Source of the DNA: a virus
Virus record (IMG/VR): IMGVR_UViG_3300048838_000933
Span: 1 to 61,469 of that record
Length of the DNA: 61,469 nucleotides
Reading direction: 5' to 3' (one strand)
Shown here in pieces: positions 13,496 to 22,535 of this stretch. Numbering within the stretch: the stretch's first letter is position 1; the number at the start of each line of letters is the position of its first letter. The notes under the pieces are model-generated. The model worked only from the letters and a program-made list of their open reading frames with translations. It was not told the DNA's origin and did not search any database. The position numbers and the translations under genes were made by a program.

Positions 13496-14028
13496 CGCAC
13501 TCCGAAGCAGGGCAACTGATAGCGGTCCTGCACGGCGCGTACCCGGGCACCTACTTCGACGGCGCTGTCGCCGAAGTGTTCACGAACTCTCTGATGACCT
13601 CCGACTACGAACTGGCGAACACGGTCATCACCGAATGGGTGAACACCACCGACCGGTTCCCGACCGTCGCCGAAATCAACGGGGCGATGCGCCGCCATCG
13701 GGAACGCTCCAACGGTCAACGCGAACTGCCCCGCAGCCACTACGAGTCCGCCGACCGGGAACGGGCCGCCGAAGCGTTCTCTCGCGGCTACATCCGGGCC
13801 CGCACCGAAGCCGGTGACGACCTCGACGTCATCCAGCCGAAACTGGATCGCCTCCTGCAGCAGTGGAAGCTGAGCCCAGCCAGCGAAGCAGAGCCTCGCG
13901 AACGTACGGGTTCAGAGTCTCCGGCGGGCAGTCCATCAATGCGCCGGCCCGGGTATCTGCGAGCGAGTAGCGCGCCTCCAGTGGATCAACCGGCCTTTGA
14001 TGACTCGACCATTGACGAGCCTTGGTGA
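13492..14028 (+). CDS. Helicase-loader-like protein 2 (paralogue)
   Basis: 178 residues, ATGA overlap. Its N-terminal 60 residues parallel the previous protein (MTHSEAGQLIAVLHGAYPGT..., NTTDRFPTVAEINGAM), so the two are tandem paralogues. Its last 66 codons overlap a leftward gene over 200 bp; its C-terminal region is Pro/Ser-rich and probably disordered. Confidence 0.6.
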   Translation: MTHSEAGQLIAVLHGAYPGTYFDGAVAEVFTNSLMTSDYELANTVITEWVNTTDRFPTVAEINGAMRRHRERSNGQRELPRSHYESADRERAAEAFSRGYIRARTEAGDDLDVIQPKLDRLLQQWKLSPASEAEPRERTGSESPAGSPSMRRPGYLRASSAPPVDQPAFDDSTIDEPW

Positions 14029-14386
14029 GCGCCTCCGACTGTGTCGTCTCCGGTCCGATCTCGCCCGACTCCAGGGCTTCGACCAGCTTGCCTTGGGCGT
14101 ACGGCGCCAACGCGTAGAGGGCCTGCCACGGCAACGGGAGCTGCTGGACCTTCTCGGGCGGCAGCTCCCGGTAGGCGACGTGGATAGCGATCAACCGGCG
14201 GGCCTTGTCGTAGCCGAACGGCATCCGTTCCTCCACCCAGCGTTTGAACCCGGCCGGGTCCAATGCACGAGCCTCGGACAGCAGTTCACCGACTCGCAGA
14301 CACATCCGATCCAACGTCGAGTACACCTCGTCCTCGATCTCGGTGAGCCGTGACGTACTCTGTCGAAGGTGACTGACACTTCCCAT
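13829..14386 (-). CDS. DUF3102/ParB-HTH-like DNA-binding protein
   Basis: 185 residues. IEDEVYSTLDRMCLRVGELLSEARAL..FKRWVEERMPFGYDKARRLIAIHVAY..LP..WQALYALAPY..GKLVEALESGEIGPETT reads like the helical domain of DUF3102 and ParB/KorB-type proteins. A regulatory or partition-related DNA-binding role is plausible but unproven. It converges on and overlaps the loader paralogue. ATG 14386 is preceded by TAGCTT at -13 to -8. Confidence 0.6.
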   Translation of the reverse strand: MGSVSHLRQSTSRLTEIEDEVYSTLDRMCLRVGELLSEARALDPAGFKRWVEERMPFGYDKARRLIAIHVAYRELPPEKVQQLPLPWQALYALAPYAQGKLVEALESGEIGPETTQSEALTKARQWSSHQRPVDPLEARYSLADTRAGALMDCPPETLNPYVREALLRWLGSASTAAGGDPVSAG

Positions 14387-14399
14387 CAGCCCGAAGCTA
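14356..14399. promoter_or_regulatory. Divergent leaderless -10 elements
   Basis: TACTCT (14356-14361) ends 8 nt before GTG 14369 on the plus strand, and TAGCTT on the minus strand (14399-14394) ends 8 nt before ATG 14386. The two genes overlap at their 5' ends. No clear -35 boxes. Confidence 0.4.
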
Positions 14400-14848
14400 C
14401 ACAGATCGACTTCGCCGGGTATCGGGCCTGCCGCAACGAGCACTGCGACGAACTGGTCGTGCTCGAGGTCACGCAGCGCACCGGCGGACTCTGCACGACC
14501 TGCTTCCGAGGCGAACTGGGCAAGAACCTCGCCGAGATCGAAGTCCGCAACGCCGGACGCTCCCTGCGCATGTCGATGCCCGGCCGGACGCCGTCACGCG
14601 AGAAAGGCAACCGGTGGACACACATGGCCGGAACCAAGGCCCGGGCCCGCGCCGACAAGCGGCTCCGGCAGTTGTTCCGCGACCTCTACGACGTGATGCT
14701 CGCCGAAGAACGAGCCCGCCTCGGCCTGGAGCCATTCCCGTTGGAAACGGTCGTTCACGAACCGCCCGAGGCCGACGCATCCGAGACCATCGCATTCGCT
14801 CGTGTGTACGCTGCCCTCGACCAGCATGGAGTAGGCCTCGATGAGTAG
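14369..14848 (+). CDS. Zinc-ribbon-containing protein upstream of portal
   Basis: 159 residues. CRNEHCDELV...GGLCTTC gives a four-Cys zinc site near 20-47, followed by basic helices (TKARARADKRLRQLFRDLYD). The GTG overlaps the 5' end of the leftward gene. Function unknown; it may be a DNA-binding protein. Confidence 0.65.
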   Translation: MTDTSHQPEATQIDFAGYRACRNEHCDELVVLEVTQRTGGLCTTCFRGELGKNLAEIEVRNAGRSLRMSMPGRTPSREKGNRWTHMAGTKARARADKRLRQLFRDLYDVMLAEERARLGLEPFPLETVVHEPPEADASETIAFARVYAALDQHGVGLDE

Positions 14849-16376
14849 CTTGAAGTCCCGCCCGCCACTTGACCTGTCCGCAACAGCGGTCGAGGTCAAC
14901 CTCAACAACAACGACGACGGCGCCTACCTGCAGTCGACGGTCGCGTACGGGCAGCGGGCCGGTCGGGACGCCTGGAAGTGGTACAACGACATCGGCGAAG
15001 TCCACTACTCGATCTCGCGTTCGGCGCGCATCGGCGGCTACACCGAGTTCATCGCCGCCGAGTTCGGCCCAGACGGCAAGGTCGTCGAAACGATCGACAC
15101 TGGCCCGGCCGCCGAGATCGCCCAATCGTTCTACTCGGCCTACGGCGGCGTGCGCGGACTCGTGGAGCGCTACTACACGCTGCTCAAGGTTCCCGGCGAC
15201 ATGTACCTGATCGACATGGGCGACGGCTACCACCTGGCGTCGCCCGACGAACTCGACGTCCAGTCGTTCTCGTGGTGGTCGCGCCAGCGCGGTTCGTTGA
15301 AGGACGTTCGCCTCGTCACCGTGCCCACCGCCTACGGGGTCGGTGCGGCCGGTTCCGGCAAGGACCAGGAGCAGTTCTCGCGCACGATCAAAGCCGACCA
15401 GTTCATCGGGCGCATCTGGTCGCCGTCCAAGCGTTACGTCGACGTCCCCGAATCCGCCCTCCACGCGCTCGACACTGAATGCGAAGCCCTGCGCGACTTG
15501 ACGCTCAGCATCAAAGCGCAGCTCCGCTCCCGCTTCGCTCTCGCCGGACTCCTCGTGCTCCCGCCCGGCATGTCCATGGCGACATCGGCCAAGGGTGCCC
15601 GGGTCGCCGGCCAGATCACGCACTCCACCGTCGACCTGCTCGTCGCCGCGATGACCCGCAACGTGAAGAAGCTGGACGACGCTTCGGCGCTGCTGCCGAT
15701 CGTGATGACCGCCGCTCACCGTGATGACGCCGAGAAGATTCGCCACATCATCATGGACCGGTCCATCTTCGAGACCGACCTCCAGCTTCGCAGCGAACTG
15801 ATCGGGCGCATCCTGCAATCGCTGGACTCCAACCAGGACTCCGTCAAGGGCGGCACTGAGCAGTCTCACTGGGGGGCATGGTCGGCCGGCGACGACGAGC
15901 GGCGCGTCGCCATCGTCCCCGACATCGAATCGCTGTGCTGGTCAGCAACCCGGCTCCTCATGCAGCGCAAGCTGCCGGAGAACTTCCCCCGCAAGGGCAA
16001 CATCGGGTTCTGGTTCGACCTGTCCCGAGCGGCGATGCGTTCCAACATGCAGGAGGACGCCCGCCAGGCATTCGACCGCATCCTGATCGGCGATCCCGGG
16101 GCCCGGCGAATGTCCGGCATCCCCGAATCTGACGCCCCTTCACCCGAGGAGCGGGTGCGCGCCGTTGGCCGCCAGGTGAAGAACCCGCTGCTGATGCTCT
16201 ACGGTACGCCCGAATACAACACCATCGACTGGGACAAGGTCGCCAAGTTCGGGAAGTCAACCGGCCCGGCGCCCGATTCCCCAGCCGACGACCCTGAGTC
16301 CGGCCCCGGACAAGGTGATCCGGGCTCTCCGGACGACCAGGACCGAGACACGCCACGAACGGAGAGACCAGCATGA
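14841..16376 (+). CDS. Portal protein
   Basis: 511 residues, the dodecameric vertex through which DNA enters and leaves the capsid. Evidence: length, position just before protease and capsid genes, and actinophage-portal-like blocks (KWYNDIGEVHYSISRSARIG, FIGRIWSPSKRYVDVPESAL, GRILQSLDSNQDSVKGGTEQ) with a Pro/Asp-rich C-terminal tail. ATG 14841 overlaps the previous gene by 8 nt. Confidence 0.8.
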   Translation: MSSLKSRPPLDLSATAVEVNLNNNDDGAYLQSTVAYGQRAGRDAWKWYNDIGEVHYSISRSARIGGYTEFIAAEFGPDGKVVETIDTGPAAEIAQSFYSAYGGVRGLVERYYTLLKVPGDMYLIDMGDGYHLASPDELDVQSFSWWSRQRGSLKDVRLVTVPTAYGVGAAGSGKDQEQFSRTIKADQFIGRIWSPSKRYVDVPESALHALDTECEALRDLTLSIKAQLRSRFALAGLLVLPPGMSMATSAKGARVAGQITHSTVDLLVAAMTRNVKKLDDASALLPIVMTAAHRDDAEKIRHIIMDRSIFETDLQLRSELIGRILQSLDSNQDSVKGGTEQSHWGAWSAGDDERRVAIVPDIESLCWSATRLLMQRKLPENFPRKGNIGFWFDLSRAAMRSNMQEDARQAFDRILIGDPGARRMSGIPESDAPSPEERVRAVGRQVKNPLLMLYGTPEYNTIDWDKVAKFGKSTGPAPDSPADDPESGPGQGDPGSPDDQDRDTPRTERPA

Positions 16377-17635
16377 AGAAGCAGTACGGGGCACGCCTCA
16401 TGGACAAGCCTGATGGGATGCTCCGACCCATCTTCTTCCCAGCGCTCACATTCATGGACGTCTTCACCGGCGACCGCCGATACCTCAAGTCCGAGGGCGG
16501 CGGCACGCGTGAACTCCCGCAGACCATCTGGGCCCAGTTCACCCAGGACGGCGGCCACAACGGTGCCGTCATCGTCGGCGCGCTGCACGAGCTGACGTTC
16601 AACGACGACGGCGTCGTGTCCGGCTCGGGCTGGATTCTCGACGACGAGAACGGGCGCAAGCTGGTCATGTACGCCCAGACCCAGGCGCTGCGCGGCAACT
16701 CCGCCGACCTCGCCGACGTCCGCGCCGAGTACCAGTGGGACGACGAAGCCGACGACATCGCCATCGTGTTCTCCGAGTGGAACATCGCGGGCACCACCAT
16801 CGTCGGGCGCCCGGCGTTCAAGGACGCCAAGTATTCGCTCGACGAGGAACTGGTCGCGTCATGGATGGCCGACACCGACCCGCTCGTCATCGACCTGCCC
16901 ACCGTCATCAACGTCCTCTCGGCGCAGCCCGAGTTGACAGCGGACGCAGCGCAGCGCCCGGCATGGGATCTGTTCCACCAGGTCGAGCCCGACGTCCCGC
17001 AGCCGCAACGCATCGCCGAGGAGCCCGACGAGCGCGGCTTTCTTGCCGTCTCCGGCCACCTCGCACTGTGGAACGCGTGCCACGACGGCTACGACCAGTG
17101 CATCATCCCGCCCCGCCCGCTCGACAACTACGCAGGCTTCAACTCGGCGTCGGTGCTCACCGACAAGGGCCTCGTCGCCACCGGTCCGCTGTTCCTCAAG
17201 GGCGGCCACCCGAAGGCCGGTGAACTGGCGAAGAAGTCGGTCGAGGAATGCTACGGCTCGATCGAGAACGCCTGGGCCGACGTGCGCGTCATCCCGGGGC
17301 GCCTCGGCCCGTGGCTGTCCGGCTACGTCCGTCCCGGCACCCCCGAGGAGAACATCATCGCCGCACGCGCCTCCAAGCTGTCGGGCCACTGGCTCGGCGG
17401 TCGCCTGATGGCTGCGTGCTCGGTGAACGTGCCCGGCTACGAAGTCCCCGGCGGCGAATCGTTCTCGTTGGCCGCCGACGGCACCGTCGCCGAACTGGTC
17501 GCCAGCTTCCCGATCTGCGCCACCGAGGAGACCGGCGAAGTCGACGCCGCCGAGACCGACACGTCGACCGACGACAACTTCGACCTCGACGCCATCCGGT
17601 TCGAACTGGAGAAGCAAGACCTGCTCGCCGAGTAG
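16373..17635 (+). CDS. Prohead (capsid maturation) protease
   Basis: 420 residues, ATGA overlap with portal. Two parts look related to prohead-protease folds: an N-terminal unit (GAVIVGALHELTFNDDGVVSGSGW...) and a C-terminal one (FLAVSGHLALWNACHDGYDQ...ATGPLFLKGGHPKAG...WADVRVIPGRLGPWLSGYVRPG). Its place between portal and capsid fits a scaffold-cleaving protease. I cannot assign the catalytic residues with certainty. Confidence 0.7.
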   Translation: MKKQYGARLMDKPDGMLRPIFFPALTFMDVFTGDRRYLKSEGGGTRELPQTIWAQFTQDGGHNGAVIVGALHELTFNDDGVVSGSGWILDDENGRKLVMYAQTQALRGNSADLADVRAEYQWDDEADDIAIVFSEWNIAGTTIVGRPAFKDAKYSLDEELVASWMADTDPLVIDLPTVINVLSAQPELTADAAQRPAWDLFHQVEPDVPQPQRIAEEPDERGFLAVSGHLALWNACHDGYDQCIIPPRPLDNYAGFNSASVLTDKGLVATGPLFLKGGHPKAGELAKKSVEECYGSIENAWADVRVIPGRLGPWLSGYVRPGTPEENIIAARASKLSGHWLGGRLMAACSVNVPGYEVPGGESFSLAADGTVAELVASFPICATEETGEVDAAETDTSTDDNFDLDAIRFELEKQDLLAE

Positions 17636-17707
17636 GCGACTTGCGAATCACGCCCTTGCACAGCAAGAGTGTCCGACCAGAAGTGCTCAAGCCCTAGGAG
17701 GCCAATC

Positions 17708-19366
17708 GTGTTCCCCGAAATCCCCGAGAACTGGAAGTCGCTGAGCGCTTCCGAACTTCGTGCCCTCGCCGCCGAGATCAAGACCGCGTTCACGGAACTC
17801 GGTGACGACATCGACGCCGACCTGCGCACCAAGGCGCTCGCCGCCGTCGACGGCCGCCCCGCCCTGCTCAGCCTCGCCGCCGAGAAGGAGCGCGAGGCCG
17901 CCGCCAAGGCTGCGCTCGCCGCCGAGGAAGACGAGATCGACGAGTCCGCCGACGACTCGGCCGACGACTCCGACGAGGACGACCTCGGTGACGAGTCCGA
18001 CACCGACGACGACGCCGACGAGACCGACGCCGACGACCTGTCGTCGAAGACCCCGGTCCGCAAGTCCGGCACGTCCACCGACCTCGGCGCCGAGCCCGAA
18101 GCCAAGCCGGCCACCCCGGCGCTGCGCCCCGACGCCATCCTGGCTCGCGGTGGCGTCACCGACCGCAAGGGCGGCGAGCGCTTCGAGAGCTGGGGCGACC
18201 TCGCCCAGACGCTGCTCGAAGTCGCCGAGACCGTCTCGCCTTCCTCGACCGCCAAGCACCAGGTCGCCTACGTGGAAGGCAACTTCTCCGAGGCCCAGCA
18301 GCTCGGCCCGAACATGGTGTCCAACCTCAAGCGGTTCGACACCGAGGAACTGCAGGCAGCGTTCTGCGCACCCGCCACGCCGGTCTACGACATGGCGTGC
18401 TGGAACACCGACCGCCGCCCGGTCCGTGGCAGCCTCCCACAGTTCCGCCCCGACGCCCGCGGCTCGGTCAGCATCTTCCCGTCGCCGTCACTGTCGGACA
18501 TCACCGGCCAGTCGCCGGCCGGTGTCGGCATCTGGGACACCGACGACGACGACACGATCGGCACGACCGACCCGTCGTCGAAGGAGTGCGCGACGATCAC
18601 CTGCGGTTCGCCGACGGTGTACTCGCTGTACGGCGTGTGGCGCTGCCTCACCATCCAGAACTTGCTCGCCATGACCTTCCCTGAGCTGGTCGAGGCGTGG
18701 CTCAACCGCCTGGGCGCCGCCCACTCCCGTCTCGCCGAGACCCAGCTCCTTGAGGCCATGGGTACCGAGGCTGCAGCGGTCACCGGTGAGACCTTGGCCT
18801 ACGGCGCTTCGACGTCGGTCACCACCCAGATCCTCGAAGTGATCGCCCTCCACCAGGAGCAGGAGCGCTGGGACGGCGACCAGATGGAAGGCTGGATGCC
18901 TCGCTGGGTCCGCTCGGCGATGAAGATGGACATCATGCGTCGCCGCAGCGACTCGGGTCGCCCGTCGATGGTGACCGACGCGGAGATCGACACGATGTTC
19001 CGCAACGTCGGTGTCAACCCGCACTTCTTCATCGACACCCCGACCTGGGCCGCAGCCGTTCCGGCCGTCGCCACCGGCGGCAACAAGAACAACCTGCCCG
19101 CCACCATCGACATCCTGCTCGCCCCCCGGGGCAAGTTCGCCGTCATGGACCGCGGCCAGCTCAACATCGGCGTGACCGGCAACAACATCTACCGCGACAA
19201 CGCATCGAACGCCTCCAACCAGTTCACCATGTTCTGGGAGAACTTCGAAGGCATCGTGAACACCGACTCGTGCCCTGCGTACCTGCTCGAGTTCCCGGCG
19301 CTCTGCTACAGCGGCGTCCAGATCGCTGACCTGGCGATCGACTGCGACGGCACCCCGACCGTCTGA
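17708..19366 (+). CDS. Major capsid protein with long acidic N-terminal domain
   Basis: 552 residues from GTG 17708, chosen for the perfect AGGAGG 7 nt upstream, the strongest ribosome site in the head cluster. Residues 1-150 form a helical and then very acidic segment (EDEIDESADDSADDSDEDD), like the delta/scaffold domain removed by the protease. From about 170 the sequence fits an HK97-fold capsid of actinophages (QHSRLAETQLLEAMGTEAAA-like helix, RRRSDSGRPSMVTDAEIDTM, GKFAVMDRGQLNIGVTG). Confidence 0.85.
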   Translation: MFPEIPENWKSLSASELRALAAEIKTAFTELGDDIDADLRTKALAAVDGRPALLSLAAEKEREAAAKAALAAEEDEIDESADDSADDSDEDDLGDESDTDDDADETDADDLSSKTPVRKSGTSTDLGAEPEAKPATPALRPDAILARGGVTDRKGGERFESWGDLAQTLLEVAETVSPSSTAKHQVAYVEGNFSEAQQLGPNMVSNLKRFDTEELQAAFCAPATPVYDMACWNTDRRPVRGSLPQFRPDARGSVSIFPSPSLSDITGQSPAGVGIWDTDDDDTIGTTDPSSKECATITCGSPTVYSLYGVWRCLTIQNLLAMTFPELVEAWLNRLGAAHSRLAETQLLEAMGTEAAAVTGETLAYGASTSVTTQILEVIALHQEQERWDGDQMEGWMPRWVRSAMKMDIMRRRSDSGRPSMVTDAEIDTMFRNVGVNPHFFIDTPTWAAAVPAVATGGNKNNLPATIDILLAPRGKFAVMDRGQLNIGVTGNNIYRDNASNASNQFTMFWENFEGIVNTDSCPAYLLEFPALCYSGVQIADLAIDCDGTPTV

Positions 19367-19386
19367 CCAACCGAACGAACAACTGA

Positions 19387-19423
19387 ACGAGAGGCCGGGT
19401 CGTACGTCGGCCCGGCCTCTCGT
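19387..19423 (+). terminator. Terminator after capsid gene
   Basis: Perfect 13-bp arms (ACGAGAGGCCGGG at 19387-19399 with its complement at 19411-19423) and an 11-nt loop, 20 nt after the capsid stop. It would give capsid mRNA more copies than downstream genes. Confidence 0.85.
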
Positions 19424-19442
19424 CGTGTGAGAGGATGAGCCA

Positions 19443-20363
19443 ATGATCAACATGGAAGTCCCCATCCAGCTCCCGGCACCGACGCGGCGCTCGGGCGGCC
19501 TGTTCGTGGATGTCGCCACACCGATCGACACGAACTTCGGTGGGCGCGACCGGCTCGGCTCCGGGGTCGTTCATGTCCCGTGGGGATGCGACCAGGTGTT
19601 CCTCGGCAACGCCGAAATCTGCGTTGTGGACGGCGAGACCGTGATCTCCGGGGTCGACGGCATTGACGTCGGCGCCTCGGACCTGGTGTCGAAGGACAAC
19701 GCGATCCGCCCGATCCCCGACCAGGTGGCCCACCCGCCGTTCAAGGTTGTCGACGGTCTCGAATGCGGCGTGCTTTCGATGCCCCACGACACCACGCCGA
19801 GCGCCTCAATCGGCAACCGGCTCCGCTGGCGGATCACGACGCAACTGTCGAAGATGATGCTCGCCGAACTGGTTTCCGGCTCCGTCTCGGGCGGCCCGTC
19901 ACTCGCCTCGGAAGCCACCCCACTGACGGCGGCCACCGGCGTGTTCGGGGCGGCATTCCATGTTGAGACCTGGCTCGCCAGCGTCCTCCACAACGCTGTC
20001 GGCGCCATCGTGCTCCCGGTCGGCCTGCTGCCGCTCGCAGTTGAGTCCGGCTGGGTGAACGCGGCCACGATGCGGACCCTCACCGGCCACTACGTGATCG
20101 CGGACGCCGGGTTCACTGGCGACATCACCGATCCGACTTCGGCGACGCCGGCCACGTTCTCAGTATTCGGTATGGCGATCCCGGGCCACGCCTACTCCAA
20201 CCCGCGCATCTTGGAGGTCGCCTCCGGCCGCAGCCACGTCGACATCACCGACGACGTCATCCGCGAAATCATGGAGTCCTACGCTCAGCTCGCCTTCGAC
20301 CCGTGCTCGGTCGGCGAAGTCGACACGACGTTGGACTTCGACCAGTTGTTCTTGACGCCGTAA
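19443..20363 (+). CDS. Capsid-associated structural protein
   Basis: 306 residues with GAGAGGAT before the ATG. Beta-rich composition, no membrane segment. It directly follows the capsid gene, so a minor head or decoration protein is likely. The frame continues past its single TAA into a 65-codon domain that has no start codon of its own. Confidence 0.65.
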   Translation: MINMEVPIQLPAPTRRSGGLFVDVATPIDTNFGGRDRLGSGVVHVPWGCDQVFLGNAEICVVDGETVISGVDGIDVGASDLVSKDNAIRPIPDQVAHPPFKVVDGLECGVLSMPHDTTPSASIGNRLRWRITTQLSKMMLAELVSGSVSGGPSLASEATPLTAATGVFGAAFHVETWLASVLHNAVGAIVLPVGLLPLAVESGWVNAATMRTLTGHYVIADAGFTGDITDPTSATPATFSVFGMAIPGHAYSNPRILEVASGRSHVDITDDVIREIMESYAQLAFDPCSVGEVDTTLDFDQLFLTP

Positions 20364-20561
20364 GGAGACCCCGCGGCCCAGAAGGGCAAGCCATTCCCAA
20401 CGTACGTCGGCGAGGCCGCAGCGATCGGTACGCCTGCCGCCGACGACGAAATAGTTTGGCGAGACGCGTCCAGCAACGTCACCGCGCGTGAGACTTCGGC
20501 GGCGCTCGATGCGAGACTTGCTGCCAAGAATGGCCGCCGTACGTCCTGCCTGTTGAGATGA
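20364..20561 (+). pseudogene. Startless FPTYVGE domain in frame after TAA 20361
   Basis: Directly after the TAA, in the same frame, 65 codons encode KPFPTYVGEAAAIGTPAADD...WRDASSN...ETSAALDARL, closely matching the N-terminus of the tail protein at 39934. AGGAG lies upstream but the codon where ATG would be expected is GCG. Either the start codon was lost, or the domain is added to the head protein by stop-codon readthrough. Confidence 0.55.
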
Positions 20562-20564
20562 CGT

Positions 20565-20577
20565 GGCATGATATGAC
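20565..20577 (+). promoter_or_regulatory. Palindrome copy 5 with leaderless -10
   Basis: GGCATGATATGAC has one mismatch to the GTCAT-N3-ATGAC element. CATGAT (20567-20572) ends at -7 from GTG 20579. It is poised to transcribe the glycosylation cassette separately from the head genes. Confidence 0.6.
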
Positions 20578-20578
20578 G

Positions 20579-21325
20579 GTGCCTTTGGTCCACGTCACCA
20601 TCCCCACGTTCAAGACGCCGCCCGAGATGCTCCGACGGGCAGTCCTGTCAGTTCTCGAGCAGACACACCGAGACCTCCGGCTTATCGTGGTCTGCGACGG
20701 CGAGCCGATTCACCGCGCTCAAGAAGCGTTGGTGGGCCTGTCGGACGCGAGGATGAACTTGCTGAGCCACGAGGTCAACCAGGGTCGGTACGCGTGCGAC
20801 CACAACCTGGTCCGCTCAATCGCTCAACGCGAGCCCGGACAACTGTGGGCTCCACTCGACTCCGACGATTGGGCCGAACTGGACTGGCTGGAGAAGCTGC
20901 TGGCGTGGAAAGACGCGGCAGACGCGGACGTCGCGTTCTGCAACCACCGCATCCATCGCAGCAGCCGGGCCGGGCAACGCATCGAAGTGGCGAAGCCGTG
21001 GGACGGCACCGACCGGCTCGCATGGCACGCCCACCTGTCGGGGCTGTGGTCGGTCGACTTCGTCGTGCGCTGGGGGCTGACGAACCCACGCTGGAGAATC
21101 GGCTGGGACACGATCATGACCAGCGCTCCGTGGGTGCTCGGGCGGGCCACCATCTGCCCGCTGCCGCTCGTCAACCGTACCGTCCGGCCGAACTCACTCA
21201 CTACCGCCCGGGCCACCCGGTTCGGATCACCAGCCCGAGCCGAAGCGCGACGTCGCTGCCAGCAGGTCTGGTCAGAGATCGTCGCCAACCCGAATCTCGC
21301 ATCGGAGATACTCGACAATGCCTGA
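20579..21325 (+). CDS. Family 2 glycosyltransferase
   Basis: 248 residues. A GT-A fold with HVTIPTFKTPPEMLRRAVLS at the start and the metal-binding PLDSDDW motif near 100 (DxD-type), as in GT2 enzymes that move a sugar from a nucleotide-sugar. GTG 20579 is chosen from its position 1 nt after the palindrome; ATG 20573 inside it is the alternative. First of three sugar-modification genes inserted in the head cluster. Confidence 0.8.
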   Translation: MPLVHVTIPTFKTPPEMLRRAVLSVLEQTHRDLRLIVVCDGEPIHRAQEALVGLSDARMNLLSHEVNQGRYACDHNLVRSIAQREPGQLWAPLDSDDWAELDWLEKLLAWKDAADADVAFCNHRIHRSSRAGQRIEVAKPWDGTDRLAWHAHLSGLWSVDFVVRWGLTNPRWRIGWDTIMTSAPWVLGRATICPLPLVNRTVRPNSLTTARATRFGSPARAEARRRCQQVWSEIVANPNLASEILDNA

Positions 21326-22535
21326 ACTTCCCGCACTCAAGATTCGCAACCTCAAGCTCAACGACTGGGCGCTGTCAAAGGCGACGCTCGCCGAGCTGGA
21401 CGCCTACCTGCGACGCCACAACCCGATGAACATCGTCGAGTTCGGCTCCGGCCACTCCACAGTGATCCTGGCCCGCTACGCCTCGGAGACTGGAGCCAAC
21501 GTCACTACCTTTGAGCACGACCCGAAGTTCCTGCGCCAGACCCACCATCTCCTCGGCGGCCTCAGGGGCTACGTCGACCTGGAGTTGGCGCCACTGGCCG
21601 GCTCGCCCCCGATGTACAGCGCGAGGATGCCGGGGCTGTTCGACTTCGCCCTGATCGACGGACCACCGCAAGGCAAGGGCGGGCGGGCCGCGACGTTCCC
21701 GGCGCTGATGGACATCGACCACGGCGAGTACGCCGAAGTGTGGCTCGATGACGGATCGCGGCAGCAGGAATCTCTGGCGGCCGAGGAGTGGATGAAGACC
21801 TTTGCTGGGTGGTCGTTCGACTTCCACGGGTTGCCTCACGGGCTGCTGCGGTTCGGCAAGCACATCCGACCGCCACTGATCGACGGCACCGGGGTAACGA
21901 TCACCATGTTGACCGGTGCCCGCCCGGAGCTGTTCGCCGACACCTGGAACCACCTCCCCAGGTCGCTCGTCCAGTCGGCGGATTGCATCGTCGTGCTCGT
22001 CAACGGAGCCGACGTCGAGACCTTGCAGTTCGTTGAGGATCACATCGTCCCGCTCGGGCTCAACCTCGTGAAACTGACAACGACCGAGATCGAACCGATG
22101 GGCCAAGCCATGGGACGGTTCGTCGACCATGTCGAGTCACCCCTGTGGTTGCACCTCGAGGACGACTGGCGCTACGTCACCACCCACGACGGCTGGCTCA
22201 ACGAAGCACGGACGGTCCTCGCTGACGAGCCCGATGTCGCCCAGGTTCGTCTCCGTCACAGCTCGGAGTCCGTGCTCGACTACCACCAGCAGACCCGCAA
22301 GCCGCTCAACTGGCAGTCCCACCAGTTCGGGATGGTGTCGGAGAGTTCCCACCTGACCGCCAACCCGATGCTGGCGCGCACCGATCAGTGGGCATCGCTG
22401 TGGCCGTGCGTCGGTGAGAAGGCGATGCAGAGAACCGCCGTGTCCAAAGGGATGCACCGGGTGGTACAACTGCATCCTGGTGCGTTCACTCACACGGGAG
22501 ACTCAGATTCGCTCAGAGGGAAGTTGGGGCGTTGA
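21318..22535 (+). CDS. Two-domain methyltransferase / glycosyltransferase
   Basis: 405 residues. The N-terminal 190 residues are a class I SAM-dependent methyltransferase (NIVEFGSGHSTVILARYAS, TTFEHDPKF, FDFALIDGPP). The C-terminal half from about 195 looks like a GT-A transferase, with WLHLEDDWRYV as the acidic metal motif. Such a fusion could add a sugar and cap it by methylation. Overlaps the first transferase by 8 nt. Confidence 0.7.
   Translation: MPELPALKIRNLKLNDWALSKATLAELDAYLRRHNPMNIVEFGSGHSTVILARYASETGANVTTFEHDPKFLRQTHHLLGGLRGYVDLELAPLAGSPPMYSARMPGLFDFALIDGPPQGKGGRAATFPALMDIDHGEYAEVWLDDGSRQQESLAAEEWMKTFAGWSFDFHGLPHGLLRFGKHIRPPLIDGTGVTITMLTGARPELFADTWNHLPRSLVQSADCIVVLVNGADVETLQFVEDHIVPLGLNLVKLTTTEIEPMGQAMGRFVDHVESPLWLHLEDDWRYVTTHDGWLNEARTVLADEPDVAQVRLRHSSESVLDYHQQTRKPLNWQSHQFGMVSESSHLTANPMLARTDQWASLWPCVGEKAMQRTAVSKGMHRVVQLHPGAFTHTGDSDSLRGKLGR

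Noticed and set aside
20558-20578. Earlier ATG starts at 20558 and 20573 for the first glycosyltransferase
   Set aside because: They lie before or inside the palindromic promoter; comparison with 8814 and 26276 favours GTG 20579.
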